A stretch of DNA of 64,000 nt from Algoriphagus sp. AGSA1 (GTDB lineage Bacteria; Bacteroidota; Bacteroidia; Cytophagales; Cyclobacteriaceae). Below, piece by piece: positions 43,180 to 52,762 of the stretch. Positions within the stretch are counted from its first letter, which is position 1, and every line of letters begins with the position of its first letter. Where the stretch lies: assembly GCF_021390545.1 (NCBI RefSeq), contig NZ_JAJUWR010000027.1:29189-93188 (forward strand). Reading direction: 5' to 3'. Under the pieces are notes generated by a model that worked only from the letters and a program-made list of their open reading frames with translations, was not told where the DNA came from and did not search any database. A program made the position numbers and the translations under genes.

Positions 43180-43542
43180 CTACCCTTTAATTTCTATGCT
43201 TGTAATATAGTAGTCCTTTTTATCCTGCTTAAAATAGCGGTGATCTTCCTGTGATATGATCTTTGGAAAATGAAACAGGAATAGATCAAACAGGATGTTT
43301 AAATGATACCCTTCAAGTACTACGGTATCACTGGTAAAATAAATAGAAAGGCTATTGATGTTTTTATTTGAAGTCTCCAATTTCACGGATACCAGAAAGG
43401 CATAATTGTAGAACGCCCGCTGTCCGTCCAACCATTGAAAACAGATATTTCGGGTTGAATGTCCAAAATGGTTGTCCTTTGCTTTGGAATCCGACTTTTC
43501 GGGATTTAGGAAATTTGTTTTAAAGGCGTAGAGTTGGTTCAT
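43180..43542 (-). CDS. hypothetical protein downstream of the MobF relaxase
   Basis: A 120-residue protein of mixed beta/alpha character with no membrane segment or known motif ('GHSTRNICFQWLDGQRAFYN'). It overlaps the relaxase stop by 23 bases on the same strand, so it is translated from the same message and may be an accessory to transfer. I do not recognise it. Confidence 0.55.
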   Translation of the reverse strand: MNQLYAFKTNFLNPEKSDSKAKDNHFGHSTRNICFQWLDGQRAFYNYAFLVSVKLETSNKNINSLSIYFTSDTVVLEGYHLNILFDLFLFHFPKIISQEDHRYFKQDKKDYYITSIEIKG

Positions 43543-46297
43543 GCGACCTCTTCGGCTTAGATGGGGAAGGTGTTTTATGAAGTGTTGGATTTGGGGTTTC
43601 TATTATCGGCCTATCCTGTCGGGCGATATAAGCCACACGCTCTTGTGTTTGTTTTTCTTTTTTCGCCTGTAATTCCAAAGCCGACATACGATCCCCTGAT
43701 TCGGAAACGGCTTTGAATAACTCCTCTCGGTCATCAGTAAAAATTTGTATGGATTCGCGTCCACGTGACACAGAAACATAGAATTGCTTCAAGTTGCTGG
43801 CCGCAAAAGTGGTCGAAGGTTGATAGATGAAAACTGCATCAACGGTTTTTCCCTGCGATGCGTGAGAAGTCATGCAATAAGCATGGGCAAGATGTCCATG
43901 ATCAAAAGCAATTTCATAGATGCATTTACTTTGAGAGTTTCTCATTTTGATCGTCTTATTTTCTGATATCTCAACCACATCCAGTCGTTGCCCGTTATTC
44001 AGGCGTTTGCCAGACAAATCAGAACCGTTACGGGTAATACGGAGTGCATCCCCTTTGGCAATTTCCATTTCCGAAACCGAAAGTACCTCAAATCGTTTGG
44101 CACATTCGGTGGGTAAGATTGCGATCTTACCATTAAGACCTTCCAATTGGATGTAGTCTTTTTGGATATTTGTGACTTTCCATCGTGATCCGCGCTTGAA
44201 TCCCGGAGCATTCACATTGAATTGAATAATCTGGCCTTCTTTATAATTGCGCTTATCCCGCTTTTCTGCCTCAGTCATATTGGAATTGATAAGACGGGAG
44301 ATTGATATGTTCTCTTTTCCAATAGCTCTGATGTTGCGCAGCTTATCACGGATGCGCTGGGTTATATCCTCTCCTTGTTTGTGAGTAGGACAAACTACCA
44401 AAGCCGATTTTCCTGACTGGCGTGTGGCTATATACTCATCCGCTAACCGATTTGCTGCATCCAATGGATCAATTTCACGAACTGCGCCAATTTTATTTAA
44501 AACTTCAAAACCTTGCTTTGCATTTCCATCGGCCAAAGATTGAACTGCTTTCCGATAAAGTCCATTGCGCTGCCTAAATATTTTATCAACATGTGCCGAG
44601 CGAATGCCCCCAACAGAATTGAGAATGCGTAGAGCATCGCCACGAACAACACTGGAATGTTGGCGTGTGTCACCACTCAAAATCAAGCGGGCATTGTGCT
44701 TTTCTGTGACTTCCAAAAGGGCAGTCATTTCCTTAGTGCCAAGCAAGCCTGCTTCGTCAACCCAAAGGACATTGTTTTGAAGCGTTTTTTGCAATTTGAG
44801 AGAGGATAGAAATTGGGCGACCGTTTCAGCTTTTTCAAATCCTTCCTGACGTAAAACACCACGGGATGCTTCCGAAGTCGGTGCAACAACTATGACTTGA
44901 CGGCCACTTTGTTCGATCAAGCTGTTCGCTTCTTTCATTAAGGTGGTCTTGCCTGTACCTGCTCGGCCTTGAATGATTGATACTTTGTCGGAACTGGTCA
45001 GCACATGTTTGACAGCATTTTTCTGTGCGCCCTCCAATGAAATAGTGGGTGCTTGCGAATAGATCGGGATAACAGAACCAACCCCGTTTTGCGCCAACTT
45101 GACCATGTGTTTTTCTTCATCCAGAACAGCTTGTGTTGAACATTTCGACCGACCACGCTCATTCACTCGGATAATGCGTTTATCCTGTCTGAAATCTTCT
45201 GTGATTTGCCGCGGGGTGACGTGCGATTGACCCATTGCATGTCGATAGGCTTCAGCCAATAATCGTCTTTCATCCATAACCGATGCTCGCTCAAAGCATC
45301 GATCAATGGCATGATTGATACATTGTCCTGCTGTTGGGCTGTTTATGTTGAATAAATGCGACGAGGGATTTGGGTGACGGATAACGGTTTGACCATTTCC
45401 TTTTTCAGCGGTTCTCAAAGACTCAATCTGTCTGCGCCAAGATGCTTTCAGTTGGCTCATGGTCAGACCTTTTTTCTTTTTCGCCCGTGTTCTTGCACCT
45501 AAACCATCTAACTCGCGTGCATTTGTGATTCCTTGCGTTTTGGCAATTTGTCCGATTTCGTTGGTACGTTTGGAAAACAGATCAATGACGGGCTGTGGCA
45601 CTCCCACAATTTCAAATGAAGTATCGGTTCGACGGATTCGATAGCCTAAGTTCAATAAATTGTCCGACAGGTATTTGTGGAATTTAGCCTGATAATAGGG
45701 CATATCCCGCTTGATTGATCCGAACTCGCCTGCTTTGAAGCGTTGTTCGGCATCGTCCCATGTCGCATTAAAGGTGAAACAGTGACTGTGCAAATGTGGA
45801 TCGGGATCAATGCTGTCCACCGGACGTGCCGTCTGGTGGATAAATTCCGCCCATACAAGAGATCCCGTTTGACGATTTTCATCGGTGTTTTTGACCTTGC
45901 CCTTGCGGACACGGGTTTGAACATCTTCCTCAATTTCCAGCATGGTATTTTGAATGCTATCCTGAAACGCTTTCAGAATGTGATCATCTTTTGACAGGAC
46001 ATGCAGGATGGAAACGGATTTGGGGCAATGAAAATTGATGTCATACCCGATGCGGCGGTTTGTATGATTCCGTTGAGTTAATCTGTTGCCAGTCTTGGGA
46101 TGACGATTTTCACACAAAGCAAAAAATGCTTTTTTATTGACAGCATAGGGCAATCCCAATCGTTCAGCCAATTTCCCTTTGAAGTAACCAGGATATTCTT
46201 GGTCATTCAAATAGTAATCGGACTGACGTAAGGATTGGGAAAAATAGCGTTTAGCTTGAGCGGCTGATTGACTTTGCACCATGCGAATCATGGGCAA
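43520..46297 (-). CDS. MobF-type conjugative relaxase with helicase domain (TrwC/TraI-like)
   Basis: A 925-residue protein. The N-terminal TrwC relaxase domain has tandem tyrosines ('SDYYLNDQEYPGYFKGKLAE', about 25-44) and the three-His metal site 'DPDPHLHSHCFTFNAT' (about 164-179). The SF1 helicase part has Walker A 'GRAGTGKTTLMKE', Walker B 'VLWVDEAGLLG' and a late 'SHASQGKTVDAVFI' motif. It should nick oriT covalently and unwind the transferred strand. Its presence beside a MobP-type relaxase in one element is unusual. Confidence 0.93.
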   Translation of the reverse strand: MPMIRMVQSQSAAQAKRYFSQSLRQSDYYLNDQEYPGYFKGKLAERLGLPYAVNKKAFFALCENRHPKTGNRLTQRNHTNRRIGYDINFHCPKSVSILHVLSKDDHILKAFQDSIQNTMLEIEEDVQTRVRKGKVKNTDENRQTGSLVWAEFIHQTARPVDSIDPDPHLHSHCFTFNATWDDAEQRFKAGEFGSIKRDMPYYQAKFHKYLSDNLLNLGYRIRRTDTSFEIVGVPQPVIDLFSKRTNEIGQIAKTQGITNARELDGLGARTRAKKKKGLTMSQLKASWRRQIESLRTAEKGNGQTVIRHPNPSSHLFNINSPTAGQCINHAIDRCFERASVMDERRLLAEAYRHAMGQSHVTPRQITEDFRQDKRIIRVNERGRSKCSTQAVLDEEKHMVKLAQNGVGSVIPIYSQAPTISLEGAQKNAVKHVLTSSDKVSIIQGRAGTGKTTLMKEANSLIEQSGRQVIVVAPTSEASRGVLRQEGFEKAETVAQFLSSLKLQKTLQNNVLWVDEAGLLGTKEMTALLEVTEKHNARLILSGDTRQHSSVVRGDALRILNSVGGIRSAHVDKIFRQRNGLYRKAVQSLADGNAKQGFEVLNKIGAVREIDPLDAANRLADEYIATRQSGKSALVVCPTHKQGEDITQRIRDKLRNIRAIGKENISISRLINSNMTEAEKRDKRNYKEGQIIQFNVNAPGFKRGSRWKVTNIQKDYIQLEGLNGKIAILPTECAKRFEVLSVSEMEIAKGDALRITRNGSDLSGKRLNNGQRLDVVEISENKTIKMRNSQSKCIYEIAFDHGHLAHAYCMTSHASQGKTVDAVFIYQPSTTFAASNLKQFYVSVSRGRESIQIFTDDREELFKAVSESGDRMSALELQAKKEKQTQERVAYIARQDRPIIETPNPTLHKTPSPSKPKRSHEPTLRL

Positions 46298-46509
46298 AGG
46301 GTTTACACGAAATCAGAGGTGATTTGGGAGAAATTCTCTTCCTATAAATAATAAACAATCGCCAACTATTCTGATATATTACCCTTGATATCCATACGTT
46401 CTTTCCATTTTTTAAAAAAAGGATAACTAGGTAGAATACTTTGCAAATAGTGATTAGGAAAAATCTTTTTTAAATTAATGGCTACTTCCACGAAGCTTTT
46501 CCAATTTCG

Positions 46510-47415
46510 ATGTCAACAAACAATTCAATCATTCTTGAACTTCAACGAGAAGCGGCCGATTCATCTATTTCAGTAACTTCCTTGCTAAGGAAATCAAAGG
46601 TTATCGCTACAAAATTAGGACTTGTAGATTTTTTGAAATGGATAGATTCAGAATTGAAAGGGTATGATAGTTCGGAACTGCCTAAATACAGAGTTGTATT
46701 TGGAATTCCGAAAGGTCTAAATCCTTTTCATGGGTGGCAAAGCCTCGATTTCGAAGATGCGGAGACAAGGAAAAATTTTTCTGAAATCCCAATTGATTCG
46801 GCAATCCCCCCTTTAGAAAACCTTATCCTCAAAGAAGGAAAAAATTCTTCTGGAACATTGAGCTACTCTTATCCTCCGCGCTTAAAGCAGCTGCTGATGG
46901 GGTCAATGACCTACGGAACAGATGTAAAAGTTCAAATTTCAAGAGCTGCAATTGATGAAATCCTCAACATTGTCAGAGACACAATTTTAGAGTGGGCTTT
47001 AGATTTGGAAGCAGCTGGGATAACTGGCGAAGGGCTAACATTTTCTCAATCGGAGAAAATATCTGCCAAGCCGGTAACACAAAACATTTACGCCAGTCAT
47101 ATAGGGATTGTTAGTAATGCTTATGATCATTCAAATGTTGTGAATACTCAAAGTATACAAAGCCAATTTCAGCTCAGTGATGTGAAACTATTGGTCGATC
47201 AAATTGAAAAGGCATTGCTATTATTTCCGTCCGAAGAGCAAGTTTCTTTAAAAGTTCCGCTTAATTCTATCCAAGAGCAAATAGACAAGCCTGAGCCAGA
47301 TATATCTAAAATTTCTTCTGCAATTAGTGCCATTAAGCGCATTTGCGAAGGAATTACAGGTAATGTTGTTGCTGAAGGGGTTATTTCGATGATTGGGAGC
47401 CTCTTTCAAGGATAG
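46510..47415 (+). CDS. AbiTii-domain protein
   Basis: A 301-residue protein whose N-terminus, 'IILELQREAADSSISVTSLL' followed by 'RKSKVIATKLGLVDFLKWID', is the AbiTii domain found in the lactococcal two-gene abortive-infection system AbiT and in many orphan genes. The rest is unknown; the C-terminal 100 residues are helical with a Gly-rich hydrophobic end ('VVAEGVISMIGSLFQG') that could insert in membranes. No AbiTi partner is adjacent. It is flanked by leftward genes on both sides. Confidence 0.72.
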   Translation: MSTNNSIILELQREAADSSISVTSLLRKSKVIATKLGLVDFLKWIDSELKGYDSSELPKYRVVFGIPKGLNPFHGWQSLDFEDAETRKNFSEIPIDSAIPPLENLILKEGKNSSGTLSYSYPPRLKQLLMGSMTYGTDVKVQISRAAIDEILNIVRDTILEWALDLEAAGITGEGLTFSQSEKISAKPVTQNIYASHIGIVSNAYDHSNVVNTQSIQSQFQLSDVKLLVDQIEKALLLFPSEEQVSLKVPLNSIQEQIDKPEPDISKISSAISAIKRICEGITGNVVAEGVISMIGSLFQG

Positions 47416-47516
47416 GAGTAATTTGTGATGCGTTGGGCTAATTCGTCCAAAGAGCACCAGCGGTTTTGCTCAAAAATGGAATGTTGAGGCCTTACAAAAC
47501 TGCTCTAAAATAAGAA

Positions 47517-48365
47517 TCAGCCAAACAACCCAAGCTGAGGGGTTTCTTTAGGTTTTGGTGGATAAAACACTCCAATAATGACAAACGGATTTTTTCCTCT
47601 TCTCATGTGCCATTCCTTGGTTGTGCCCAGGAAAAAATGGATGTCTTTTGAGCTTAAGAATTCATCTACATATTTTGCCTTGACCTGCTCAAGGGCTGCA
47701 CTTTCATCACCATTAGTTCTTTTCATACAATTCCAAAAAAGAGCACCGATTTCCCAATCCTCGATCATCAATCGTCTGGTTTTGCCGTCGGAATCCACAA
47801 AGCGATAAAGAAATTTGTAGGGCAACTTTGCAATTGGCTTTCTTTCTTCCTCCTTTTCTTTCGGGTCAAATGAGAATTGAAGCTGTTTAAACTGGTCGAG
47901 CCACTCTTTTTTCCATTCCCTATCTTCCTTTTCAACATCCAGTCCCAAGATTCGGGTCGGCTTGAATGTCGCTAATGATTTGTTTGTTGGCTCTTTTGAT
48001 TCTTCAATGAGCGCATCCATACTGGTGTAAACATTGTTGAGGCAAAACCTTTTCCTGAACCCCCATTCTTTTTCCGTTCCGATTTTTTCATGGACTTCCA
48101 TATCCTTAAAGCTATAGCTTTCAGGGGAATGGCTTTCTGGTCGAAAATCATCGGATCGTTTTTTAAGATCCAATTCAATCCAAGTGTATTTGAAAGATTG
48201 AAGCTTTCCGTCTTTTTTCAGTCCCTTTAAAAATTCTAGTGGAACAGGATAAATCCTGATCCAGCTTCCGTCTTCCAAAAATCCAGCCGTACAAACCAGC
48301 TCATCATAGCTTCTGGACGGCAAAGGATACGTCGTGACGGTAATTAGGACTTTCTTTCTGGCCAT
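47517..48365 (-). CDS. unrecognised protein paired with a DUF488 protein
   Basis: A 282-residue soluble protein beginning 'RKKVLITVTTYPLPSRSYDE' and 'LVCTAGFLEDGSWIRIYPVP', ending in 'HMRRGKNPFVIIGVFYPP'. I cannot name the family, though openings of this kind (a short beta strand, 'TYP.PS..Y.E..C.AG...DGSW.R.YP') recur in bacterial islands. It follows the DUF488 gene by 5 bases, so the two form an operon. Function is unknown; a nucleic-acid or nucleotide role is only a guess. Confidence 0.6.
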   Translation of the reverse strand: MARKKVLITVTTYPLPSRSYDELVCTAGFLEDGSWIRIYPVPLEFLKGLKKDGKLQSFKYTWIELDLKKRSDDFRPESHSPESYSFKDMEVHEKIGTEKEWGFRKRFCLNNVYTSMDALIEESKEPTNKSLATFKPTRILGLDVEKEDREWKKEWLDQFKQLQFSFDPKEKEEERKPIAKLPYKFLYRFVDSDGKTRRLMIEDWEIGALFWNCMKRTNGDESAALEQVKAKYVDEFLSSKDIHFFLGTTKEWHMRRGKNPFVIIGVFYPPKPKETPQLGLFG

Positions 48366-48370
48366 GAAGG

Positions 48371-49255
48371 TTAAATATGTTGAAGGCTATATTCCCATTC
48401 AGGCAAGGAAGTAATGCTTTCTGCAAGGTGTTTACGGTGACACTGGCAAATCTCTGCCTCAAAGCAAGTAAGCGCGATTCTCTGTTTGAGCTTAAGCAGA
48501 TTGAGAATTTTCTGTTGGGTAGTACCAGTACTTTTTAAGGTAGTGCTTTTATACCCCTCGAACAATCGATCATAATCGGCCTGACTTTCGAGAGTTTGTC
48601 TTTTTTCGGAGACAATCCCGACTTCAGGAAAGTGGACATAGCCAATGCCAAGAGATTCGCAGTAACGGCGAAGCGTTGATTGGGAAAACCCAAACTTCAT
48701 GCTTTTAGGGTTGTTGCGGACATCTACCAAGACTTTTACATCGTTTCTGATGAGACGATTTAGATATTCTTCCAAAGAAATCCCCTCATATCCGATCGTA
48801 AAGAGCGTTATATCGTTTCTTACAGGCTTTTGATTTTCGACACGAGCCATATACGTATCATTCAGGATTTCTCTGGCTTTGGTACTTTTAATTGCCCAGT
48901 AGGGGAAATTGATGTAGGTGTGGCGCATTAAGCCATTTGCGGACATATGGCCATATTGGCTTTTTACTTCTCCGATAATCTTCTGATCGGTTGCCTTGAG
49001 CTGAGAAAAATAGTTTTGGTCGTCGACTTTTGAGAACTGTTCCTTTGTTTCGGACAATATGCCCTTCTTGACCATGGTGCTCAAGTCGGCGTTTGCCGAA
49101 AAGGAATAACAGCCGAATTTATAAGGGACAAAATCGTAAGTGGGTTCACCTTGTTTTTGGGTTATCAGCAATAGCAATTTTTGGAGGCTGATTTTCGGTA
49201 AATGCCCCTCAAATATCTCTAAAAGACCCAATATTAATTTTCTGCGGTAGAACAT
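48371..49255 (-). CDS. DUF488 domain protein
   Basis: A 294-residue protein. The C-terminal part is DUF488: 'TIGYEGISLEEYLNRLIRND', 'VLVDVRNNPKSMKFGFSQST', and the Cys motif 'TCFEAEICQCHRKHLAE'. The N-terminal 150 residues look like a winged-helix-containing extension ('KISLQKLLLLITQKQGEPTY', 'FVPYKFGCYSFSANADL'). DUF488 proteins are often next to restriction and DNA-modification genes, with unknown activity; the conserved Cys and Arg suggest catalysis. It is the first gene of a two-gene operon. Confidence 0.82.
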   Translation of the reverse strand: MFYRRKLILGLLEIFEGHLPKISLQKLLLLITQKQGEPTYDFVPYKFGCYSFSANADLSTMVKKGILSETKEQFSKVDDQNYFSQLKATDQKIIGEVKSQYGHMSANGLMRHTYINFPYWAIKSTKAREILNDTYMARVENQKPVRNDITLFTIGYEGISLEEYLNRLIRNDVKVLVDVRNNPKSMKFGFSQSTLRRYCESLGIGYVHFPEVGIVSEKRQTLESQADYDRLFEGYKSTTLKSTGTTQQKILNLLKLKQRIALTCFEAEICQCHRKHLAESITSLPEWEYSLQHI

Positions 49256-49802
49256 GACAGCAAAGTAACCAAATTATGTTAATACGAGCACCATCATTGG
49301 GATGAGGCTGTAGATTAATTAAGGCTTAGGGGTTAAACCTTGATTTTTCCCTAACATGGTATCTCTAGGATATGTTTCCTTTGCTTAAAAAAGTCAAGCT
49401 TCCAGGAATGGTTTGAGGAGAAATTGGTTAATTCTACACAATATTGCGGACAACTACCATCTAATCCTAAAGGTTTGTAGTTTTTAGAATCAAGTCACGA
49501 ATTTGACGCAATACCTTAGAATTGCGTCAAGATGTCGGTACTATCAATCGCAAAAGAGCAAATTGTGTCGCAAAGCTGTCGTGAAAAGTAAAAAACCGTA
49601 AAGCTTGTGCCTCAGGCGTTGAGCCTGTGGGCGTACGATTAAAAAGACCGCAAGAAGTCACCTGTCTGAGGTTTTTGTATCAGACATCTCCCCGAAGCGG
49701 TTGTTTGAGATGTAATAAGTTGTAAATGAACTATTTGTTAATAAATTTGTGTTTAAGAAAAAGTTTGATACATTTCATAAAAATAAAAAAAGCACATATT
49801 TT
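49256..49802. other. 547-bp gap with an inverted repeat
   Basis: Divergent spacer between the DUF488 operon and a hypothetical gene. It contains TTGACGCAAT (49503-49512) and its exact inverse ATTGCGTCAA (49521-49530), spaced 8 bases. It also has scattered GTCGCAAAG/GTCGTGAAAAG-like words (49560-49590) and a CTGTCTGAGGTTTTTGTATCAGACATC partial hairpin near 49660-49687. It may hold an origin of transfer or replication, but nothing proves it. Confidence 0.4.
49503..49530. repeat. perfect 10-bp inverted repeat
   Basis: TTGACGCAAT at 49503-49512 and ATTGCGTCAA at 49521-49530 with an 8-base spacer (ACCTTAGA), far from any start codon. The form suits a dimer operator or a relaxase recognition hairpin. 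Confidence 0.6.
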
Positions 49803-50312
49803 ATGGGAAATAAACAACATCCTTCCCAAAACTCCTTGCCAAAAAAGAAGGAGTTCTTTAGAAAGAAATCGGAAACCTCTGAGATTGAAGACAAGATAGA
49901 CAGAAGTTTCTCCATTAAACTTTTTCCAGATGAATCCACTTCAAACGAAATGATGAAAGAGGATCGGCGGACAACTAGAAAAAAGTTTCATGGAAAAGGT
50001 GGTACGTTAATTATAAACACCACAATTTCTAAAGGTGAAGAGGAGGAAGAATTGGATATTTTTGACTATATTAAAAAGACTCCATGGGTTTTTAAGGATA
50101 ATGAAAACACTATTTTTGAACCCACTGAGCAAATGATAGATGCTTCTAATTGGGAGGCTTTAAGGAGGTTTGAGTTAAATCACTTATTCGAAGATAGGGT
50201 TGACTCACATCAAAGAGAGTTTATTAGCAAATATCAGAATTTAAATGATGAAGAAAGGGAAGTGGAGAAGTTAAGGTTGATGAAATCAGTATTTGATCTT
50301 AAAATTACCTGA
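49803..50312 (+). CDS. hypothetical protein
   Basis: A 169-residue soluble protein from ATG 49803 (a GTG at 49749 would add 18 Lys-rich residues). It has a Lys/Ser-rich N-terminus, a short 'GGTLIINTTISKGEEEEELD' acidic stretch and a helical C-terminus ('EEREVEKLRLMKSVFDLKIT'). I recognise no domain. Its last 27 bases overlap the convergent gene. Confidence 0.5.
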   Translation: MGNKQHPSQNSLPKKKEFFRKKSETSEIEDKIDRSFSIKLFPDESTSNEMMKEDRRTTRKKFHGKGGTLIINTTISKGEEEEELDIFDYIKKTPWVFKDNENTIFEPTEQMIDASNWEALRRFELNHLFEDRVDSHQREFISKYQNLNDEEREVEKLRLMKSVFDLKIT

Positions 50313-50945
50313 GGTGCTTGTAGTATATCTTGGTGTATTACTTCTGAACAGAGTATTGAAGCTACTAGAATCTTTGTCTAAAGAAAAAATTCCAAACCAA
50401 GGAAAGCCTTTGTCGTTCCATTTGTTCCTTGCGTTTTCTCCATCAATTGTATCTTCGTAAATCTCTCCAATCATCCTAAAACTCAAATTTTGGGTTCTCA
50501 TGAGATTTTCAAATTTTTTTTGAGCTAGTATTTCTGTCATAATAAATCCATATTTCCCCCATATTTTATAGCCAATTAAACTTTCCACTCTAATATCATC
50601 TTCATAATATGAAGGATGATCACATCGATCTGCAAGTAATTCAATATATTTAAATTTAAACTCATACGCTTTTTTGACTTGGTATTCCAAGCATGGTTTA
50701 GCAACACCTTTTTGTATCCCTGAGCTTACAATAATTAAATTTTCTATCGTCTTTTGGCTAAATGAAATTCGTATTTTGTAAAGGGTGAAAAACTTTGAAA
50801 AAATCCAAATAACACAAGATGTCATGACTCCTTCGCTATTATGATTAGATTTTATATTGTGTCTGAAATCTTCTTTTGGATGTAAGGCTTTAATGCCTGT
50901 TAATTCTATTATTTTATTTCTGATATTCAAACTTGCTTCATCCAT
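50286..50945 (-). CDS. hypothetical protein downstream of the coupling protein
   Basis: A 219-residue protein. The middle part ('FKYIELLADRCDHPSYYEDD', 'ESLIGYKIWGKYGFIM') is faintly like the acetyl-CoA-binding half of a GNAT fold, but the motif is weak. It follows the coupling-protein gene by 17 bases on the same strand. AT-rich codon use compared with the neighbours hints at separate origin. Confidence 0.5.
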   Translation of the reverse strand: MDEASLNIRNKIIELTGIKALHPKEDFRHNIKSNHNSEGVMTSCVIWIFSKFFTLYKIRISFSQKTIENLIIVSSGIQKGVAKPCLEYQVKKAYEFKFKYIELLADRCDHPSYYEDDIRVESLIGYKIWGKYGFIMTEILAQKKFENLMRTQNLSFRMIGEIYEDTIDGENARNKWNDKGFPWFGIFSLDKDSSSFNTLFRSNTPRYTTSTSGNFKIKY

Positions 50946-50962
50946 TGTTTGATTAGTTATGA

Positions 50963-52762
50963 TTATAAATAAGGATTCTCATCCGCTTTTTCCATTAATT
51001 CTTCCACTTCATAGTATGGCTGCTTTCCAAACACAGTTGGTGGGGCATCACTGATAAAAGCAAATATATTTCGTTGTGAATGCCGCCTGACCTCATCAGA
51101 TGTGGCCAATGCTCTGGAATTCGCCTCAATCTTAGTTCCTGTAAACCAGTTTCCCGTTTTAGTTATGTTGGTGGTGTTGCCAATTGCCTTGCTGATGTAA
51201 TCAGCTGAGAAATTGTCATTCACATTGAAGTATTGTCTGACGGCAGCATTGGCGATAAAGGTTTCCCAATTATCGCCGTAGTGTTTCTTAAGCTGTATGA
51301 GAGATTGCAGGATCGGCCACACCGTCACATTAAATCCTGCATAGGTACTTAATGCCGTCTCAATCTCGGGTAGATAGCCAAGAGCCGCAAATTCATCAAG
51401 CAGGAAACATACTCGTTTGGCAGGCTTGCGAATCACTGCACGCATGGTGGATGTGACCACTAAACGCAACCATCTTCCATGACTTTGTAATTTGTCCGCA
51501 GGGATGATCACATAGATGGTCGATTTGCCCTGTGATAAATCAGACGGGATATAATCGGATTGCAAGGCTTTTTGTAGAGAAGGCGATTTCAAGAAATCTG
51601 TGTTTTGCAGTACCGTTGCCAATATACTTCCAAAGGAATTTTCACCAGACTGCATCAGCTTCAAAACTTCTTGTGCCGTGGTGTCCAATAGATCTTTGTG
51701 AAGCGGATTTTCGGACATGCGCATATCGGCCAGAATGCCTAGCCAGTCATCCCCCTGCGCACGGGCTAGACGGTACAGCGTTCCTAAATGCCGTTTGCTG
51801 GGTTCCAAGTTGACGACGATATGTAGAATAAGGGCTGACACAATGGTTCGGGCATTGTCCGAAAAATATCGGTCACCAGAATTGAGGGATATTGGCACTA
51901 TCATTTCAGAGATAATCTGAATGTCATCCACCAAATCAATACTTTCAATGTCCAGAATATCAAGCGGGTTGAAAGATCGGCTTTCTTCATCCAAGTGCTC
52001 ACTGAGTAAATTCCATGGGTTGAGCAGGACAACATCCTGTCCGTTTTCTTTCTGATATCGTGCGGTAATGGCGGCGTTTTCACCTTTAGGGTCAATCACA
52101 ACCCACGAGCCCTCATATCCGCCTGCACCCAGCAGATTAGGAATAATCAGGTTTGTGCCTTTACCACCGCGCGTGCCAGCGGAGGTGAACACATGCCCTT
52201 TATCTGAAAATGTATAAATGCTCCCACCGATATACAGCCCTTTCTTAGTGGTGTAAGGCAAAAGGTCAATAGCTTCTGCAAAGCGTGCGCTCCCGAATTT
52301 ATTGCGTGCGGCTTCCATTTGAAGCAGGTCATTTTCCCATTTTCCGAAGATGAAAAACACAATCAGCGAAAAAATGAAATTGATCACTAAATAGCCCAAG
52401 ATCAAGGCGAAATCCGAAACGTCATAGCCTTGCATGTTGACGACCGCGAAAATGAGCAGAATAAGAGCTACCCATAACAAGATCGCACCGGCAACCATCA
52501 TGGCCCGAACAACAGGACGCATTGGGTAAAAACGGGGCACGCGTCCAAGATAGACTTCAAGGCGTTCAAAGGCTTTGACAAAACCCAGCAACGCACCGAT
52601 CAACGAAATAGGGGTCAAGAGCACGCCGACCATAAACACCAAGAAACGGTTTTGCTTTTCTGGGTCAGGTTTGAACGACAAAAGATCCTCCCATATATAC
52701 AATGGTTCACCAAGTATATGAGGAATGTCGTCGGGGGTGCTTTTCTCCCTATTAAATTTCAT
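50963..52762 (-). CDS. VirD4/TraG-type IV coupling protein
   Basis: A 599-residue ATPase from the ATG at 52762; an open extension to 52846 adds a doubtful hydrophobic start. Three N-terminal transmembrane segments ('FLVFMVGVLLTPISLIGALL', 'MMVAGAILLWVALILLIFAV', 'LVINFIFSLIVFFIFGKW') precede the ATPase. Walker A is 'SAGTRGGKGTNLIIPNLL' and Walker B 'CFLLDEFAALGYLPEIE'. It would carry the relaxase-DNA complex to a mating channel, which this element does not encode. Confidence 0.93.
   Translation of the reverse strand: MKFNREKSTPDDIPHILGEPLYIWEDLLSFKPDPEKQNRFLVFMVGVLLTPISLIGALLGFVKAFERLEVYLGRVPRFYPMRPVVRAMMVAGAILLWVALILLIFAVVNMQGYDVSDFALILGYLVINFIFSLIVFFIFGKWENDLLQMEAARNKFGSARFAEAIDLLPYTTKKGLYIGGSIYTFSDKGHVFTSAGTRGGKGTNLIIPNLLGAGGYEGSWVVIDPKGENAAITARYQKENGQDVVLLNPWNLLSEHLDEESRSFNPLDILDIESIDLVDDIQIISEMIVPISLNSGDRYFSDNARTIVSALILHIVVNLEPSKRHLGTLYRLARAQGDDWLGILADMRMSENPLHKDLLDTTAQEVLKLMQSGENSFGSILATVLQNTDFLKSPSLQKALQSDYIPSDLSQGKSTIYVIIPADKLQSHGRWLRLVVTSTMRAVIRKPAKRVCFLLDEFAALGYLPEIETALSTYAGFNVTVWPILQSLIQLKKHYGDNWETFIANAAVRQYFNVNDNFSADYISKAIGNTTNITKTGNWFTGTKIEANSRALATSDEVRRHSQRNIFAFISDAPPTVFGKQPYYEVEELMEKADENPYL

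Noticed and set aside
49660..49690. Possible CRISPR or riboswitch-like structure in the long gap
   Set aside because: Only a partial hairpin is present; there are no regularly spaced repeats and no riboswitch core I recognise.
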